From assembly GCF_958979055.1 (NCBI RefSeq), contig NC_084888.1:37157804-37221803 (forward strand): 64,000 bases of DNA, given 5' to 3'. Origin of the DNA: Alnus glutinosa. Its lineage: Eukaryota > Streptophyta > Magnoliopsida > Fagales > Betulaceae. The notes below the pieces were generated by a model that was not told where the DNA came from, made no database searches, and saw nothing but the letters and a program-made list of their open reading frames with translations. How positions within the stretch are numbered: position 1 is the first letter of the stretch; the number at the start of each line of letters is the position of its first letter. Shown here in pieces: positions 38,860 through 51,603 of the stretch. Both the position numbers and the translations under genes were made by a program.

Positions 38860-39103
38860 TTTTTTGTTCCCCCAGGGTTGGACCAGTTGAGGTTAGTTTT
38901 TCTCCTAACCTCTAGGATTGTGGAGCTTTTGTTCCCCCGGCTAGATTCGGTGGTGGCTGACTTTCCCTTAGCCTTTTTGGACTATGGTGCCTTGTTATTT
39001 GCGTTTTTTTGTTTTGTCTTTTGTTTTGGCAGGACTATTCATCTCAAGATGTCTTCTTTGGAGAAGTGGTCGAGCCAACGTGTCGTCGGCGGGGTGATTT
39101 TTG

Positions 39104-39140
<37 letters not shown>

Positions 39141-39790
39141 CCACTTTTTTCTTTGATTTTGGAAGCTAGATCTACACTTCTTCGCTGACTTCTGACTGAC
39201 ACGCACCCCCTAGCCACGTTCCCCGTCGTCTTCCGCCGCAAGCTCTGGTCGTGTCGGTCGTCGGTGATCGGGGCGTGGCTCCCACGCGCCTGGGAGCTCT
39301 CTGCTCTGTGTTTCAGACCATGCTCGGCGGCAACCGGTTATACGGCGTCGGATCTCCTTCTGGGTGGTCCCGGTGACGGCACGTGTTCTTCACGCGTCGC
39401 CGTCCGGCATCTTTGGCTTTTTCCCCCACTCCCGGCAGCTTGTTTGGATGTTTTTTTGCTTATGTGTATTTTTGTGTTTTTATCTTGTTTCTCTAGTCTC
39501 AGCTTGCTTGTGTTTGAATCAAATTTTATGGGAATATCTGTTGGCTAATTATTAGATCATCCCTCTTTCTTTAGAGAATGAGCGTTATTGTAAGAGAGGT
39601 TCAAGTGTCATTCTTGTAAAATTTGTATTTCTGCTTAGACAACTATTTTACTAAGCCAGATCTTTCTAGCTTAGAGAGTTGAGGGTTCTATCCCTTACTT
39701 TCAAATTGTAAGCCTATGGGCTGTTTACAGTATTAATGCTAACACATGTTATTTTGTTAAAATAAAATAAAATAAAATAAGTCTTCTAAA
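38860..39790 (+). mobile_element. Probable degraded retroposon with A-rich tail
   Basis: GC-rich block with a T30 run (39111-39140) and a 3' tail of AAAAT and AAAT repeats (39757-39807). General similarity in style to the block at 20640-21684, but no reverse-transcriptase motif seen. Class uncertain. Confidence 0.35.
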
Positions 39791-40210
39791 AATAAATAAA
39801 TAAATAAACTCAAAGGTAAATGGAGTTCAAACGCAGCCGTCGTCCTCTATCAACTTATGCTTTATATGGAATGAAATTTTTTCACGCGGAAAAGACATGG
39901 ATAATATCATTATGAGAATTTGATAAGACAAGACCCTTCTTTTCCAAAATGATTTGTGAAATGATCCGTTGCAATACTCTTATTGGGCTACAGTTACTGC
40001 TTTCACTTCCCACGTCCCACGTCCCACGTCCCACTCACTTAATTATATATAATTATTCTACTAACAATGCTCTACTCTTGAAAAAGAGGAAAATTACAAA
40101 ATTCGTCTACAACACATTAATCATAAACGGATCTCGATGCCCAAACGTGTGGACGACAGTCTAAAATTTGTTTGGACTTATATTAATTCTTTTTTATTTG
40201 TTGTCTAATT

Positions 40211-41003
40211 ATACGTTTGTTTTGAGTAAAATAATTTTTAAAAAATAATTTTAGTATTTTTTGATGTTTGGTGAGGGTAAAAATAGTAGCCAACGAAAAA
40301 ATGATTTCTGTTTGATTAAAAGTGCTTAGTAAATTTTGAAAAATAATTTACGCGTTTTAAAAATATAACTTATTTTATTTTTATTTTATTTTATTTTATT
40401 TTATTATTATTATTTTTTTTTTCAGACGGTAGACACATTCGACCATCTTTTAAACGACGCAGTTGACCTTCACGTTCAAGCAGTCGACTACCACTGAAAT
40501 CTGGTTGGTGCCAGAATCAGACAACTTTCGGTCACTGTCGCCAGAACCTGGTCAGCCCAGATTTTGGCGACCAGAATGGTCGGATTCCGGTCAGTTGGCG
40601 TAGATCCAACCCTTCTATGCCGAATTCCAGCCGTTTTGGAACGATTCCGGTCAAAGCGGTCGGCTTCCGGCCACTTTTTGCCGAAATCTGGCCAACCCTG
40701 ATTTTGACAAAACTGTCCAAATTCCGGTCTTTATTCCGGATTCTGACAACAGTAGCCGAAATCTGGTGAAAGTGGCAGGAATCCTGCCGGTCAGTGACGG
40801 AATTTTGTCACCAACGATTTTTATATTATTTTACTTTAATATTTATATGTTGTAAATAAAAATTGATTTTTATAGGTTAATATGATTGAATGAAAATATA
40901 AAAATTATTTGTGATTTTTTGTAACGCACCAAACACCGACGAAAAATATTTTTTAAAAATTAATTTTCTTTAAATTATTTTATACCGAAATAAACGGAGT
41001 ATA
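40211..41003. mobile_element. 0.8-kb terminal-inverted-repeat element with a CCGGT-rich core
   Basis: Left end TATACGTTTGTTTTGAGTAA; right end, reversed, TATACTCCGTTTATTTCGGT. Both continue into AAAATAATTT and GGTGTTTGGTG blocks. The core (40430-40800) has many degenerate copies of ATTCCGGTC and GCCGAAATCTGG. No transposase frame. Confidence 0.6.
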
Positions 41004-41499
41004 GATTACAAACGACCTGAACAATAAAATTATCAAATATCCGTGTCCATGACAGAATCAACTTGTTCTAGGTCGTTCACGTGGGGGTTGGTGCAAGAAA
41101 CTGCTCAGCTCATGGGAAGTAATATTTTATTTTGAAGTATAATATGTACACCTTTTCCTCGATCCATTTCTCAATACAATTATATGTCGAATCAAAGTAA
41201 TATTTTAGATGGTAAAGAAACAAAAACAAAAGGCAACAACTGATTTAAAGATTCCTAATTTGCTTTGTTTAACGTGGAAGCATTTCCCAAGTCAAACTTG
41301 AGAGCTTTTCTTCTTCTATCCCCATATCAAATCCTCTCTTTTTGTGTCTGTATCTACCATCTACCTGTATGGTCATCCAATCATTTCATCATCATAACCC
41401 AATGAATGCTAGCTTGTTAGATAATTTGATTGTCAAACTTTCATATTAGATGTTTATTTGAAGTACTTCCACTGAGATTTTGTTTTTTTTTTTCAATGG

Positions 41500-41534
<35 letters not shown>

Positions 41535-41714
41535 TACCATGATATTCAGACGAGTAATGCTAAAACATTAAAACCTTCTTTTGATGAAAATTAATGATGT
41601 TTATTATTGGTGGTTATTGATGTAGTAGTTGCAGCCAATGCACGTCATTACAAATTAATGCAAAGTGCAAGTTGACATGTTGAGACATTATGTACCATCT
41701 ACCCGATTCTTATG

Positions 41715-41885
41715 GACGAGAATTCTCTACAATTTTATGTCCAAAAAACAAAGAAAATTGTAAGAATTCATGTTCGAGCACAAGAAAGCCTCGCAAACAC
41801 TTAACGCCTCACATCTCCTGTTTAAAAGTAGAGGCCGGGCAGAAGAAGTATTTTGAAATCTCCAATTATAGGGAATCCCGACCCG
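41715..41885. mobile_element. MITE, family copy D
   Basis: Left end GAGAATTCTCTACAATT; right end CCAATTATAGGGAATCCC. Diverged member of the family at 19871 and 23311. Confidence 0.6.
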
Positions 41886-43260
41886 TTGCAGTGCTATAGT
41901 TAATTGTTGCAAATGAGATTTTCAGCTAGAAACTTGACCCATGTACACGAAAGTTGTATGTTGGTTGAAATTAGAGAGAGAAATTACTAGTCAAATGTTG
42001 AAAATACATACCAAGAGAGAAGATTAATATTAAGTTAACATAATATCTATCAACCTCGATTTTTGCCTCCTTTTGGAGACAAGAGTGAGAATCGTGAGAT
42101 AGTGGGAGCCTTGTTTTTCTCTTTGAGGGCTCGAGGATAATGCTTCCAAACAAAGGTGGTTTGGATTTCAAATATCATTCCGTCCTTTTAGTTTTCTTCA
42201 TCTTTCTTCTTTTGCCCAAGTGATTGGGGGATCTGATCTTCTGGGGCCAACCTAGCTTGCTTCAATGCCAAAAATTTCAAAGTGATTGATGGGGTTAATC
42301 ATCGATCACTTGCTTAATCTCTTCATTCCATATCTAATTAGTCTCGTGTTTGTTAACGATTTTGCTTTCTGTCCGTTCGTATACAAAAAAATTCACATTT
42401 ACGTCACCGCGTTAAAATATTTTCTCAAAATAAAAATAGAAAAGACTTCTCAAATCGTATTAGCAAACATTTAGCTATTCAATATTTATTTATTTTATTT
42501 TTCTAAGAACTATGATGTGGTGGAGTCATCAAGGAGCATCATTAGGTCTTAATCAACAGGATTAGATAATAATGCTCCTCTTAACCTTGAGTTCAAGTTT
42601 ATGGAATCCCAGTTTCCTTCCATATGTCAGTTATAGATTATTAATTATTATATAAAAAGAATGGACCATTTTAAAATATTATGCACATATTTCCAACCAA
42701 CCAACCGACCCACCCCACCTTCTTCTAAAAAATTATATTTAGTTTTCCTCACCATTTTTATATTCATCGCACCCTAGACAGGATGGTGGGGTAGAACTGA
42801 ACCGTTTGACCCCAAAACCGGCTCACCTGTGAACAAAAATCTAGAATTAATAACTTTGTTTGACACTTCTACTAACATTCCAAATGTTTGACTATAATTT
42901 TTTTCTCCATTTTTTTTTCTTCCCTTTTTTAGATTATCCTCAAGGATAAGTAGTAGGACTTTAACCCTCAAAATAATGTCTTTGGTTGTGTTATCTGTGT
43001 GCGCACAAAATGCAAGTTGGGGTGTTAGGTGTTCATAATTACTGATGTGACACTTTTGCGACCGGTACATACTATAACACATAGTCTTGCATCCTGTACA
43101 CACGAGTCTGACCTTGGCTTGCATTCTGTATGCACGGGATATCGGACGCAAAGCCTTACTCAAAATAATATAGTAAAATGAAAACGTGCAGGAGCAAAAT
43201 CTTGGCTTGAACTAAATATTTGATAATTAGGTCAATTCGCGTTTCAATACAATGTATGAG

Positions 43261-43305
43261 GTGTGCCTAGGGATTGCGAATTTGGGTGCCAATCCTTAGG
43301 CACAC
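43261..43305. repeat. Compact hairpin, 16-bp stem
   Basis: GTGTGCCTAGGGATTG and CAATCCTTAGGCACAC pair with a single mismatch around a 13-base loop. No terminator or RNA gene can be claimed from this alone; it may be the centre of an old foldback. Confidence 0.6.
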
Positions 43306-44397
43306 GTCCAAACATGGTTCAGGGTGAAATTCATTTTTCAAATACTATTTTTAAAAATTCAAATTCTACTCAATTTTTTTTTTTTTTTATTTTTAATTTT
43401 GTCTAAGGTTTTTTAAATTATCTAACTATAATTTCAAAAAATAAATTTACTCGGTATTCACAATTCTAAATATTTTTTAAAAAAATCACACACACAAACG
43501 AGCTCTAAGAACCTCTATTCACTATGAAAATGCTAATGAACGGTACCCAAGAGAAATGTTATTTAACACATTAGTATTTCACAAATATTCTACGTGATAG
43601 AGTCTAGCACTTTTTTTTTTTCTTCTTAAAATAAAAGAAAAAAGAAAAAAGAAATCCAATAATTCAAGCATTTTCCAAGAACATCCGTGTTTTCCACGTG
43701 CCAAAAGAGAATCTGCATCATGTCAATTGTCCAATTGCGTTAACTTGTATTTACAGCATGTCTGAAAGTTAAAAGTTCAAAAAAGGCCATTAAAAGTACA
43801 TAGGAAAAGGGTAAAATCTATGATTAGGTTAGGTAGGATGATTGATGATTCCCTTCTTTTCTTTTTCCTACCACGTACATGAAAAGAAAGCCAAAAATAA
43901 TTGTTGAATAAATACAAATTACCAGCAGGCTAATCATGCATCCTCACTTTTCGAATTACTAATGTGACAGCAACCTACGTACAGTAAAGACAAGCTATTA
44001 ATTTTAGAATATTTATTAAATTATTAAATCAACACTTTCTTATGGGCTTTAACTTTTTAGACAACTGATAAGTTAACATGATATCAGAATAAAGGTCTTA
44101 AGTTCAAACCTTGTCACTCTTTCTTATTATTAACTTAAGCTTTTGAGATGGTCAGTAAGTTTCCAAGCAAAACTCGATCACTACAATGTCACTTGAAGAA
44201 ACGGACAACTCCTTTAAAAGTGAAAAAACTAGATACATATTGAGGAGCAACTCGTTCACCAAATTTGTTGGGTTGTTAGAATGAGAATCATGAATAGAGG
44301 TGGATTTTTGAGAAGCAAGGAGAATGAAGAACTCTACAGAAGATGAAATCTGCTTGTAAGTATCTTTTGGTGATTTGAGGAGAGTTTAGACTCTCTG

Positions 44398-44800
44398 TGT
44401 TGGGATTTATTCCACATCGGTTGTGGAAAGGGTTGGGTGGTCAGTTTATAAATGTGAGGAAAAACTCCACCTCATGAGCTAGTTTTTGGGGTTGAGAGAT
44501 GCCCAATACCACCCAATACTAGTATCAAAGCCATGGTTAGTTTCCTGGGAGGAGTGTCTGGACGCGTCTATTTCTGTCCGGTACGTCTGACACTCTTGAA
44601 AATGTAAAAAGACTCACAAGCGATGGGGAGTTGAGTCAATGTGGAAGAGAATCACAAGCGAGGGGGAGATTGTTGAGTACACTTGTGAGGTGTTCTCACA
44701 TTGCTAAGATATAAGGTAAGTGAGTGATTTATATAGGATTTAACAGAAAATTGTAACAGAAGACCGAGATTGAAACTTTCTAAAAAATAAATACTCTAAA
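44398..44800 (+). mobile_element. TRIM-like miniature LTR retroelement
   Basis: A 122-bp LTR-like unit begins TGTTGGGATTTATTCCACAT. At 44520 it is followed by TAGTATCAAAGCCATGG, close to the primer-binding site for initiator Met-tRNA (TGGTATCAGAGC). A purine tract AGCGAGGGGGAGA (44657-44669) directly precedes a second TGTTGAG start at 44671. The two LTR-like units share CACATygc...GGTAAGTG...TTTATA-type blocks but are diverged. There is no coding region, as in TRIMs. Confidence 0.5.
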
Positions 44801-45376
44801 TTGAGACGTTTTAAAATTTAGATACCTTCTAAAATAAATATTCTTGATATGTTAGTTTCTCACCTTTGATGGTGAAGAAATGTTTGCGCCTGTTTGTTGG
44901 TAACAGCTGAAGCAGAGATTGTTAGAGTTTGGTTTATCTAGTGATGCTATGTTCTTTGCTTTTTGATGGAATTTGTTGCAGCTTGTTTATGCAACACAAT
45001 CTGCAAAATTTGTTCCGATGCAGTTGCTTTCTGCTTAAACTTTGTTGATTTTAATGGTTAGTTGGGGAGTGAAGGGTTAGCTCTTTTAGGTTGAGCTGTA
45101 GTTTAGGTGAGAGCTAGCTAATAGCTAGAGTGTATTGCCCTTTGAATTTTCTTCTATGAAATGCTTATTCATCAAAACAAAAAAAAAAAATAAAAACAAA
45201 AAAACCAAATCATCTGGATGACAGACAATTTTTATTACAATCTACTTTTATTGTCACTTTATCGTCATGCTACCAACACTAGCCAGAGACGAGGCTTCAC
45301 TTAATATTCTTGAAAAGGGGAAGGAAAAAAAAATAGTAATACACAAAAGGAAGGGTTAAAAAAAGAAGCAATAGAC

Positions 45377-47529
45377 TTAAGGACCTTCAGCATCAATTGA
45401 GAAAGCTGGAGAATCATCCAATTTCTGGCAAGTCCCATCAGCAGTGCACACTTGAACAATGAATTTGAGACTAGAAGTTCCACAAGGAACTGCAAGATCA
45501 GAAACATAGAAAGCTTCCACATGAGCTGTTCCAAGATACTCCGGCGCCCCTTCTAGTATTCCATCTTGATTGCCAACCACCTGTTTTTCTAGTTTTTTGA
45601 CATAGATAATGTAGTTTGGGAATGCAGCAGCATTAGTTCCAATTTTCAGTTTCCAAACAATTTTCAAACTAAGGGTCTTGGAACCTTTAGAACCAGAAGT
45701 CCATTTGATAAATTCACCGTCAACATGCCATGAGGAGGAGCGCGGAAAAACTGAGTTTTTTTCATAAGTTTTAATAGAGATATGACCAAGTACTGCAAAA
45801 TATTCTACTGGGCGGCGAGCTGGTTTCGTTTCATTAAGTTCATGCTTTGACCGATAGCACACAGCATGGATTTCTGTTAATGTGCATTGGTTCATTGAGA
45901 TGCTGGCCTCCTGTATGACCCATCCTGGGACAGTTCCTGCCTTTTCAAGCCGGCGTGTTGTAATTACCCTACTGAATTTGCTTGAGATTTGGTTCATTTC
46001 CCGTGGTGCAAGAAGTATTGAGATGCTTTCATTCAGTGGAGAAGAGAACCAAAGAGAAAGGCCCAGTTCAGAGTCCCCCTCTGATTTCACCTGCATCAAC
46101 GTGGAGTTCACAGTTGAGCTATGTGCAAGTACAAAAGCATATGGAATATATAACTTATCCGGGATCAGTTGGGGTATAGTTTTTGGAATGCATGCAATAT
46201 GTTGTAAAATTAAGGGCTTGTTTGCTAATGCTTCTTAGAATGTGCTTTTTGCTTTTTGATTGCGATATGATATAAAGGTGAAAGTAATTTTGAGTGTTTT
46301 GTAAGTAGTGTTTTATGTATTAAATTGTTTGTTAATGCTTTTACTTTTTAGCAAAAAGTGGTCTTAAAAAACATTAGCAAAGAAACCCTCAGTCTCTGCT
46401 GGCACAGTGCACGCACAGACAGTACAATTAAGAGTTGGATTAGTCTGTTGTTATCAAAAGCTCTTCCAACACTAAAGAAATATCAAAAGGGCATCAATCT
46501 GAATTATTAAGCTTCACGGTGAACTCCTTAGTAACTTTAAACACAAAAGAGATAGCTTACCGAGTATGTAAAGTGGATAGGTAAATCCCCCAAAGGAAGT
46601 TCTCCACGAAAAAGCCTTCTAGTGGAAAAGGCATCGACTTCAAGAGTTCCTTTAAATGTGACGTTTCCTCCTCCGCTATAAGATGCTTCCTTAAAACTAC
46701 CATTCGCAAAAATATATGTTTAATTAAAGGTAGAAAAATGATACTTAATAAATGAATTAATATTAGATTTTAGAAAGGGGAAAAAAATAGACCTGGATAA
46801 ACAGTTTGTGAGTAATGCGCTATAGAAGTAATGTTCATGGGCTAGATACTCAGAAACTAATGCATAGAACTTCCACAATTCTAGACATGAGTGAGTCATA
46901 CAGGTATGTGACATATCACACTCTTCAGTGGAATCAACATGAATGGAAGACCAACAATTTTTTAAACAAATAAAAGACACATATGAGGATCAAAACTTAC
47001 TCAACAAGTGTTTGGATAGTGTCTGGAGTAGGCTTATCAGCAAAATCGAGGAAAGGCTGCCACAAGAACAAGAGTCGGAATAAAAAAAACATGCTAATAA
47101 GGCCGACGTCAATAAAGTAATGACATGTTCAATTAATAGGACGACTTTGGCTCCATTGAATTGCATAAAAGATTAGCCAATCATTTCATCTAATTATATA
47201 TCTCCATCGCATGCATAGTAATAGAGAGAAGTACCTGAAAGTAAACTGCAATAATTTGAGGAGCAGTCACGATGGATTATAATATTGAAATTGTTTTTGG
47301 GTATTTTGTATTCTTAATTAGTTTGATCCTCGTATGTTCTGAAATTCAAAAGTTTAATCTTATATATTTTCATCAGAGTCTAATGATAATTACTCTTCTA
47401 TGATTACATCCCATCAGCATTCAATTCTCCTCTTAACTGGATTTACCATGAGTCAACAATATGAAGACTTTATTATAACTGCCATAATCATATAAATTTT
47501 TCATTCGGAAAAAAAAAAGAAAAAAAAAA

Positions 47530-47560
<31 letters not shown>

Positions 47561-50500
47561 GAAACCTGAAGTGAGTTTGATTATACAAACCATACGTGGA
47601 AAAACTGGATAAATAAATAAAAGCCAAACCCTATCATACTAAAAGAAAGAAACATGTCCATGGAGAGCATACCTGGAAACCTTGGCATGAAATGTTACAC
47701 CAAGGATCATCTGATATTTCTGCTCCATCAATTGAAAACTTATAACCATGCCCCTGAACAATAAAAAGGTATTCTACATGTCATTTTGACTGTTAAGAGT
47801 TTTACCAAAGCAATTTGCATATTCTGTTTTCTTTTTCTTTTTTGTATTTGTTAAACATCCTCATAGAATGTGTATAATTTATATTGTGTATAGCAGTATC
47901 ATATTATTATGATCTATGATCTCATTATATGGATCATATATTATAATATCTAACAGTGTCAAGGAGAAAGGAACAATAGCAAAATTTTCTTTTAAGAGAA
48001 TAACTTTTTTTATAGAATGCTTTATCTGAAGTTTGAGATGAATATATATAACATTGTCTTTTATTCTTTTTCTCTGCCATTTTTTTTTTTCAAAAGATTT
48101 TCAATTCTTAGGTCATACTAGGAACTTTCATATGCCCTAATGCTTAGAAAATCATACATAAAAATGAAAGAGAGAAATTAAAATAGTTGCAACCTGATCA
48201 AAATTTGTATAGAAGGGCAGTACTTTGGGATAATTTCGTACTATTCCCCATGATTTCTCCACACTAGCCCACCAACTGCAAAGTCAAAATTATATTTAAT
48301 GAATCTTGTCGGACAATCAAGGATATAAACTCATCACGAAGTAGAAATATTAAACTGTGAACGCACATTCCACCATTATAAGAAGGATGGGCATTCAGGA
48401 TGATCAGGTAACTATAGTAGTAAAAAAAGAAAGGTGATGCTTATAGTATTCGAGTACACCTTATCATAATAGGAGTAAAAGAGATTGTAGAACAATTTCA
48501 AGAAATTTAAAGAACTTTTAAGCTTAAATAAAATAGATTATGGAAGTCCATTTCGAAAGAATGCGAATGATTGGTTATAAGTGCATGAAAAACTCCTGAA
48601 AAGACCATGGATTTTCGAAAGTGCAATAAAATTAAAGGTGGTATACATATAAAAAGAAATCTCACGCAGGCCAATACTGGCTAATTTTCAAAGAAAACAT
48701 TGATTTCATACATATGATGGGAGAAAAGCAACTATAAAATCTGGACATACCAAATCTATAATGTCACATCATAGCATCAAGATGGGGCCAAGTCATTCAC
48801 GTTTTATCATCCAGGTTATAACCATGAGAGTTTACAAAAAATTCAAAAGGTGAATATTGAAAAATTGATGCCAGCTTTTGTGAATCATAACATAATTAGT
48901 TGAGGAAAACCTACTTAAAAACCTCATAAAGTCAGAAAAGTCTGTGTCTGAGACCAAAAAAATAAAAAATCTAATATAGGAAACTCTATAACAAGAGATA
49001 ATGTATTTACCGATTTTGTGCTGTCTGAAAATCAGGTGGTTGATTAGTCTCATAAACCCATCCAGGAGCAAATATGGCAGCCGACACGTCATCCTTTTTT
49101 AGCACATTAAGAGCAACATCTGTCTGATGCACAGAGAGTGAATCAACAGGAATTCAGAAGACCAGCCTATAAAAAATATAGATTGAAGCATCTCACAAGA
49201 TTAATATTAGTCATACATTCCATTGCCCGCCCCCATAAGTATTCCTTCCAAATACATCAATCCCCATGTAAACATCAAACTTTCTATCACCAGCAACAGC
49301 AGCTGAACGACTTGGATAGTCTTCCTGCGTGTTACAGAGCAGTTTTTTTTTTTTTCTTATTCTTTTTTATGGCAATGGAACATTGAAAGCAAATTTAGAC
49401 ATGGAAGAAAGAAGAGAAAGCCATACCTGCCATGTATAGTTTACAAATATTCCATCACAAATATCAAAGAAAGGTTTATTCATTTCATTCAGTTGATCTT
49501 GCCATAGGAGGTCACCATGAATTGTAACACTATCATACCTGCAAAACCAACAATAAACAATCAATTACAAGTTTAGACATGATTCGCTATATAGGGGAAA
49601 TACAATTGACTGAGAACATGATATCTCCTAAAACTCACCATATCACTAAAGAACCAGGCACTGAGGAATGCATAGATTGGTTTAGATGGTTGACAAATTC
49701 CTTCAGATTCGGGATTTGCCCTGAATCCAATTTGACCTCCATATTAATCTGCAAGTTATTCTTATGTCATTTATAGGAAGGGAGTTCAATATATGGGAGT
49801 GCCAAAGTCCACCTAAAGATGTTAGCAACTTACATTCTTCCTTATTTGGCCATATCATTTAACGTGTAAGAAATGTAAGCAACTGTGTCAAATATCATAA
49901 AAAATGCCATTTTCTGTTGTGAACTTGTAGAAGTTTCTTAGCAAAGGGTTTTAGATATAAGATTTACACTGACAATATATTAACAACATTGGTCCTTCTA
50001 ACATTGGCCCTTCATAATTTTTCTTTACTCTTTATTTTTTTTTATCTTACCCTCTCTTTCTTAGGACTGATTGGAAATTTGAAAAAAAAAAAAAAAAATT
50101 AAAAAAAAAATTCAGCTATCCGTACCAATTCAGCTTGAAAACAAAACTTCTTGGAGCATCTGAACTAAATCTGTTTGAGTTTCTAAGTATAATGTGTCTA
50201 CATGTGTGATCATAGCAAGTTCAATAATTTATTGCGAAAATGTACTATTGTTATGACTCATATTGCATAACCACCCTAGGGCATTTAAAATCAAAAGATA
50301 GATGAAATAAATTAAGAAAGTAAATATATACCAGCCATCCATCAAAGCCCAGAGCAACAGCAAGCTCTGTCAAGCGCTCGGCATACATTTGAGCGGACTC
50401 CTTTGTTGAGAGAAATTTATTGCTAATAAGTCTCCCTTCATCCCATTCTGTGATGAAAGTCCCCAGTACCTTATATTCCATAGTCAAAACCAAGAATCAT

Positions 50501-51603
50501 ATATCACAAATCCTTTAGTGATTCGTTCAAGCCAGCACACGCCTCAAAGTAAAACAGATCAAGCCCTTGCCAATGTAAGCAGAAGTATTAAACAAAGGTG
50601 TACTTAGAATACCATAACCGACTTGCCAAATTCTTATATAGGTATTCAAATTTTGACAAATACTTGCTCAATTCCAAAATCAAACCAATTCTTTTACCTA
50701 AATTAACCCAGATTATAACTCATTCCAATCAAGAGTAACACTTTTCTACCTCAACTTCACATACTAATATCCAGCACACACACACACAACCAAAAATAAA
50801 TAAGATTGTGTTTGATATGGCGATTTCGGTGACCAAAATTGCGATTTAAACTAAATCACAAAAAAGGTATGGTTTGGAAGTTCGTTTTTCAAATCTTATG
50901 ATTTAAAAGTATAGAAAAATATGTGCTTTCAAATTGCAAGCAAAGAGGTGCATTTCTTTAAAACGCACAATCTGCGATTTAAAAGGCTAACTGCAATTTT
51001 ACCAAGAACCTAACTCATTTTTAAAATTCAAGTTATCAAATCATACGTTTTGAAATTGCAAACCCAAATGCCTAAATAGAAAGCCAGAAACAATTTTAGC
51101 TACTAACGATGCCAACATACACATACACATACACACAAACCCAGAAACATTTAGCTACTTAACCATAAAAATTGATATACCTTAACGCCATGCCTGTGAG
51201 CCGTAATGGTCCAACACGGAGGGGGAAGCGTGACGAGACTATGCGAGAAGTAGACGAAAACATCGATCAAATTCCAATGCCATATAGCATAGGCATTGGG
51301 ATTAGTCCCTCCCTGGACCCACTTATCATCCACATACCCTCCTTGCATGTCGTGGCACACAAGCAATCTACGCCTATTCGGCAACGAAGACGAAGAAGAA
51401 GACCCAGACCCAGATTGAAGAGCTACCGAAGCTCTGTTAAAAGGGTAGTGAAAGGACTTGAAGTAGGACCGGGCCTCGAGGTCTTCGAGGGTTTTGATTG
51501 GATAGGAGATCGGCACGGAAGGCTGCGTTGGATCAAAGGGTACTGGAGGAGGAGGTTCGAGTGCAGAGGATTGGAGCTCTGGTTCCGAGGTGGGTTTTGA
51601 CAT
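45377..51603 (-). CDS. ENGASE: Cytosolic endo-beta-N-acetylglucosaminidase (ENGase, GH85)
   Basis: Eleven exons on the minus strand join to 690 residues: 51603-51181, 50469-50332, 49748-49639, 49538-49427, 49324-49217, 49123-49011, 48275-48194, 47753-47673, 47056-47001, 46696-46561 and 46090-45377. ENGase cuts the chitobiose core of free N-glycans released from misfolded glycoproteins in the cytosol. GH85 signatures are present: LLVCHDMQGGYVDDKWVQGG, then WHWNLIDVFVYFSHSLVTLP, HRHGVKVLGTFITEWDEG and GFDGWL. The catalytic pair is in INME: Asn189 (oxazoline-stabilising) and Glu191 (acid/base). Then FFDICDGIFVNYTW, YMGIDVFGR, FAPGWVYET. The last exon holds the C-terminal beta-sandwich. Exon 11 starts at a GTGAAATC after ATGCAG, which restores the family alignment. 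The start at 51603 (MSKPTSEPE) is chosen; an in-frame ATG at 51810 would add 69 residues. Intron 10 contains a MITE. Confidence 0.95.
46214..46388. mobile_element. Tourist-like MITE in ENGase intron 10
   Basis: Left end GGGCTTGTTTGCTAATGCTT; right end, reversed, GGGTTTCTTTGCTAATGTTT. Flanking TAA and TCA are similar but not identical. The interior repeats TTGTTTGTTAATGCTTTT. Non-coding. Confidence 0.65.

Larger units (their letters stand above)
34943..45376. other. Transposon-rich convergent intergenic region LBD12 / ENGase
   Basis: About 10 kb holding a CACTA-like element, a 0.5-kb foldback, a GC-rich retroposon-like block, a 0.8-kb TIR element, a MITE, a 16-bp-stem hairpin and a TRIM-like element, described separately. 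A short open frame at 35474-35692 is not similar to any family I know. No supported gene. Confidence 0.7.

Noticed and set aside
42774-43163. 129-codon minus-strand frame
   Set aside because: Has a few Cys residues but no domain pattern; surrounded by decayed repeats. A chance frame is more likely than a gene.
46091-46111. Earlier start of ENGase exon 11 (adding MNSTLMQ)
   Set aside because: Phase does not join exon 10; the ATGCAG|GTGAAATC acceptor closes the phase and restores the family sequence SVKSEGDSELGLSL-like.
46112-46200. In-frame peptide continuing upstream of ENGase exon 11 (PYAFVLAHSSTVN)
   Set aside because: Belongs to intron 10; no acceptor allows it to be joined in phase and homologues lack it.
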